Source: Sipunculus nudus (Eukaryota; Annelida; Sipuncula; Golfingiida; Sipunculidae). From it: 64,000 nucleotides of DNA. How positions within the stretch are numbered: the first letter of the stretch is position 1; the number at the start of each line of letters is the position of its first letter. The stretch lies in NCBI GenBank assembly GCA_026874595.1, contig CM049316.1, forward strand, positions 53,515,676 through 53,579,675, read 5' to 3'. Both the position numbers and the translations under genes were made by a program. Of the stretch, positions 61,894 through 64,000 are shown piece after piece. The notes beneath the pieces are model-generated. The model saw only the letters and a list, made by a program, of their open reading frames with translations. It was not told the origin of the DNA and ran no database searches.

Positions 61894-64000
61894 GAATCTG
61901 ATTTTTTTTTTATCTCCATTATAAAATTTGTGTTCATCACGCATACGTGATCTGTTTATATTAGGTTCCGTAACAAGTGTTATAATTGTGATATAACTGT
62001 CACACAATAAGTATTAGAATGTTACATAACTGGCTGACATAAGTGCTCAATATAAAACATGACAATATGCCCCCAACCTAAAGTATCTCTATGCCCAACA
62101 TTTAGACAACACCTTTACTAATAGCTAATATCCTGATAACACACCGCAGTATAATGAAGCCAGCTTCAACTATGATATTACATAAGGTGCTGTGGTGACA
62201 AGTATTCAGTAAAATTTGATGTACCATCAGCCTTGGAGCAATCTTGAGGTAACATATCAGAATGACAATAAACCAGTGATATATTGACAAATATGATAAG
62301 AATTAATAGCCATATCAGTTTCTCCACAGACAATATTATGCTGACCAGTTACATCTGCCACTTTTGATATTCATACTGTGTTTGTTTGTGTATTTGGTAA
62401 CCTCGTATATAAGACTACGCTCACTTTTTAGGTCCAAATATTGGTAACAATTATCTGCGAATATCCATGAGGTGGCACCTGCTAAGAATTAGCATGTCCA
62501 GAGTCTTCAGTACAGGGCATTGATACCCTCTTTTTTTAAATTAAAAATGTCAGTCTTCATATACTATATCCCACCACTGTACTGCCACTTTGGTAAACAC
62601 AAGGCCACATGTACGTCTTCACCTAGACACAGAACATGACTGGTCACATAACATATGCTAATAAACAGTTAAAATGTTGAATTAATTTCCCTTGTTACAT
62701 CCTGATACAACATTAAGTACACTTGGATTACACCAAGCATTTCTCCATGGCAAGAATATATCTGTTTCTATCTGCCTCCCCCTTCACTGTGCAAACCTTA
62801 TATCCCCCCCCCCCCCCCCCCCCGCCTCCATTCATTTAAACAAGTGCCAGGTATGGTAATTATTCTTACAGACTAACAGCTGATCAACATATATGGAATG
62901 CTGTGACACTTCCATTAATTAATATAATCTTCAAGTGAACTCTTAAAAAAAAAGTACAGAAATTTACAATCACTGCCATCTTTGTACTTAGCACATAGCT
63001 CACTCCTGAACAATTGAGACCAAAAGCATCCACTTTGAACCACATGATTCTTAGAGTTATACGGAATAAAATGTTTAATATGGGCCTTTCAAAGGAAGAG
63101 AACAGGATTGCCACAAATCCCTCCTCCTGCCCCCCCCCCCCTTTGCCTGAGTTTGGGGTTAACATTTACAAAATCAGGATTGTCATAAATAACCCCCCCC
63201 CCCCCCCCAACTCCTGTCCCCCACCAAAAAGTTTTCCAACAGGTTTTCTAGTGGTCACAGCTCAATTGGATGTAGTGTTTTAACTAGCTTTTTGTATCAC
63301 TGTTGAATTATGACTTTAGCTGAAAATCATGAATATTCATAGTTACATTCCTGTTACTGACCATCCAGGCTAAGCTCATTCTGGTAATGTCCAGCAATGA
63401 AAGCTGATACTGAATAATATGATGAGTTTTATGCATACTCATGACTAAGGTCATAAAGCAAAAGATCTGTTCTCATCCACATCCCAGCCATCATAAAGAT
63501 CAAATCAAAACCAAATCCAGGGAAGCCTATACTTAACAAGTCACCAGACACTGACATGTACTAATGATTCCCAGGGAAAATCCAATGCAGGGCCAGTGTT
63601 CTCAGTGAGCAATTTAGTAATGTTTGAGGAAACTAGTTCTTTCAGAAGTTGCGAGTGTGATTAAGGATCAAATTATCTGAATCAGAACAGGCCAATCAGC
63701 CTTATTAAAATGCATGAAAATCCCACAAGATACTCCCAGAAACAGTATGACACACAGAGGCTGCCATGTCATCTACAAAAAGGATACACTAGTTTGGGCA
63801 ATAAACAAGTTTTTAATTATGCAGCTAATTGGCCAAAAGCATACAAAAAAAACATCTCATTGAATGGCACACCAATGATTGCTATGATTCACTCTTGCGA
63901 TCTCAACATATAGAAACCTACACAGAGTAGAGTTTGGTCATAAGTACACGATGTATTGTATCCCCAGTCTGAGAATTAAGTCAGGGATACTATGGTTTCA
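61894..64000. other. Unassigned sequence with several long C runs
   Basis: No supported gene. C homopolymers lie at 62804-62823 (20 nt), about 63130-63141 and about 63193-63209. The last two sit in a diverged duplication of about 65 bp (CAGGATTGCCACAAAT and CAGGATTGTCATAAAT). The plus-strand frame at 63014-63283 and the minus-strand frame at 62884-63165 run through these repeats. Confidence 0.5.

Overview
The window looks like intron-rich, repeat-rich eukaryotic nuclear DNA, most likely from a mollusc (a bivalve is my best guess). It is AT-rich, has no long open reading frame, and has exons with GT-AG borders. It also holds many short interspersed elements, tRNA-derived SINEs, a solo-type LTR and very large minisatellites. 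The mollusc call is an inference from the style of the repeats; no marker gene here proves it. No bacterial-type operon, rRNA, functional tRNA, CRISPR array or intact virus is visible.

Genes. (1) Plus strand: two coiled-coil exons, 47869-47968 and 53543-53661, join in phase (A + GC = Ser) across a 5.57 kb intron. A possible third small exon lies at 55337-55372. I do not recognise the protein. (2) Minus strand: a previously hidden small split gene at about 20110-17724. It has a leader exon, three phase-compatible exons encoding a 54-residue basic, four-cysteine protein, and an AATAAA signal. It lies inside a 4.23 kb unit bounded by inverted termini and TATA-rich subterminal arms (17034-21263), so it may be cargo or a relic of a DNA transposon.

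Layout. 0-3.8 kb: an old composite repeat with a younger Helitron-like element nested inside. 5.8-7.3 kb: another Helitron-like element, then a MITE. 7.8-14.1 kb: a 6.2 kb satellite of 23-bp units. 14-17 kb: sparse sequence with a SINE. 17.0-21.3 kb: the gene-bearing inverted-arm unit. 21.7 kb: a candidate microexon. 22.7-25 kb: repeats with internal tandem structure and two tRNA-like modules. 27.9-28.5 kb: MITE copy 2. 33.2-38.5 kb: a second composite repeat. 39.2-40.3 kb: a 40-bp minisatellite. 41.3 kb: a SINE. 45.2-47.1 kb: a Helitron-like element and MITE copy 3. 47.9-53.7 kb: the coiled-coil intron. 53.7-64 kb: mostly unassigned DNA with a 50-bp repeat and an LTR.

Main observation. In the coiled-coil intron, the donor end has been amplified into about 71 units of 32 bp. 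Each unit carries the exon tail, a GTATGT donor and usually a TACTAAC branch-point match. The acceptor end lies in a 60-bp repeat whose units end in pyrimidine tract plus TTTAG. Both ends of one intron have therefore become minisatellites of splice-site copies. A second theme is that several unrelated interspersed families share one end structure: an inverted subterminal repeat, a 3' hairpin, then TAG followed by T. This fits Helentron-type non-autonomous elements.
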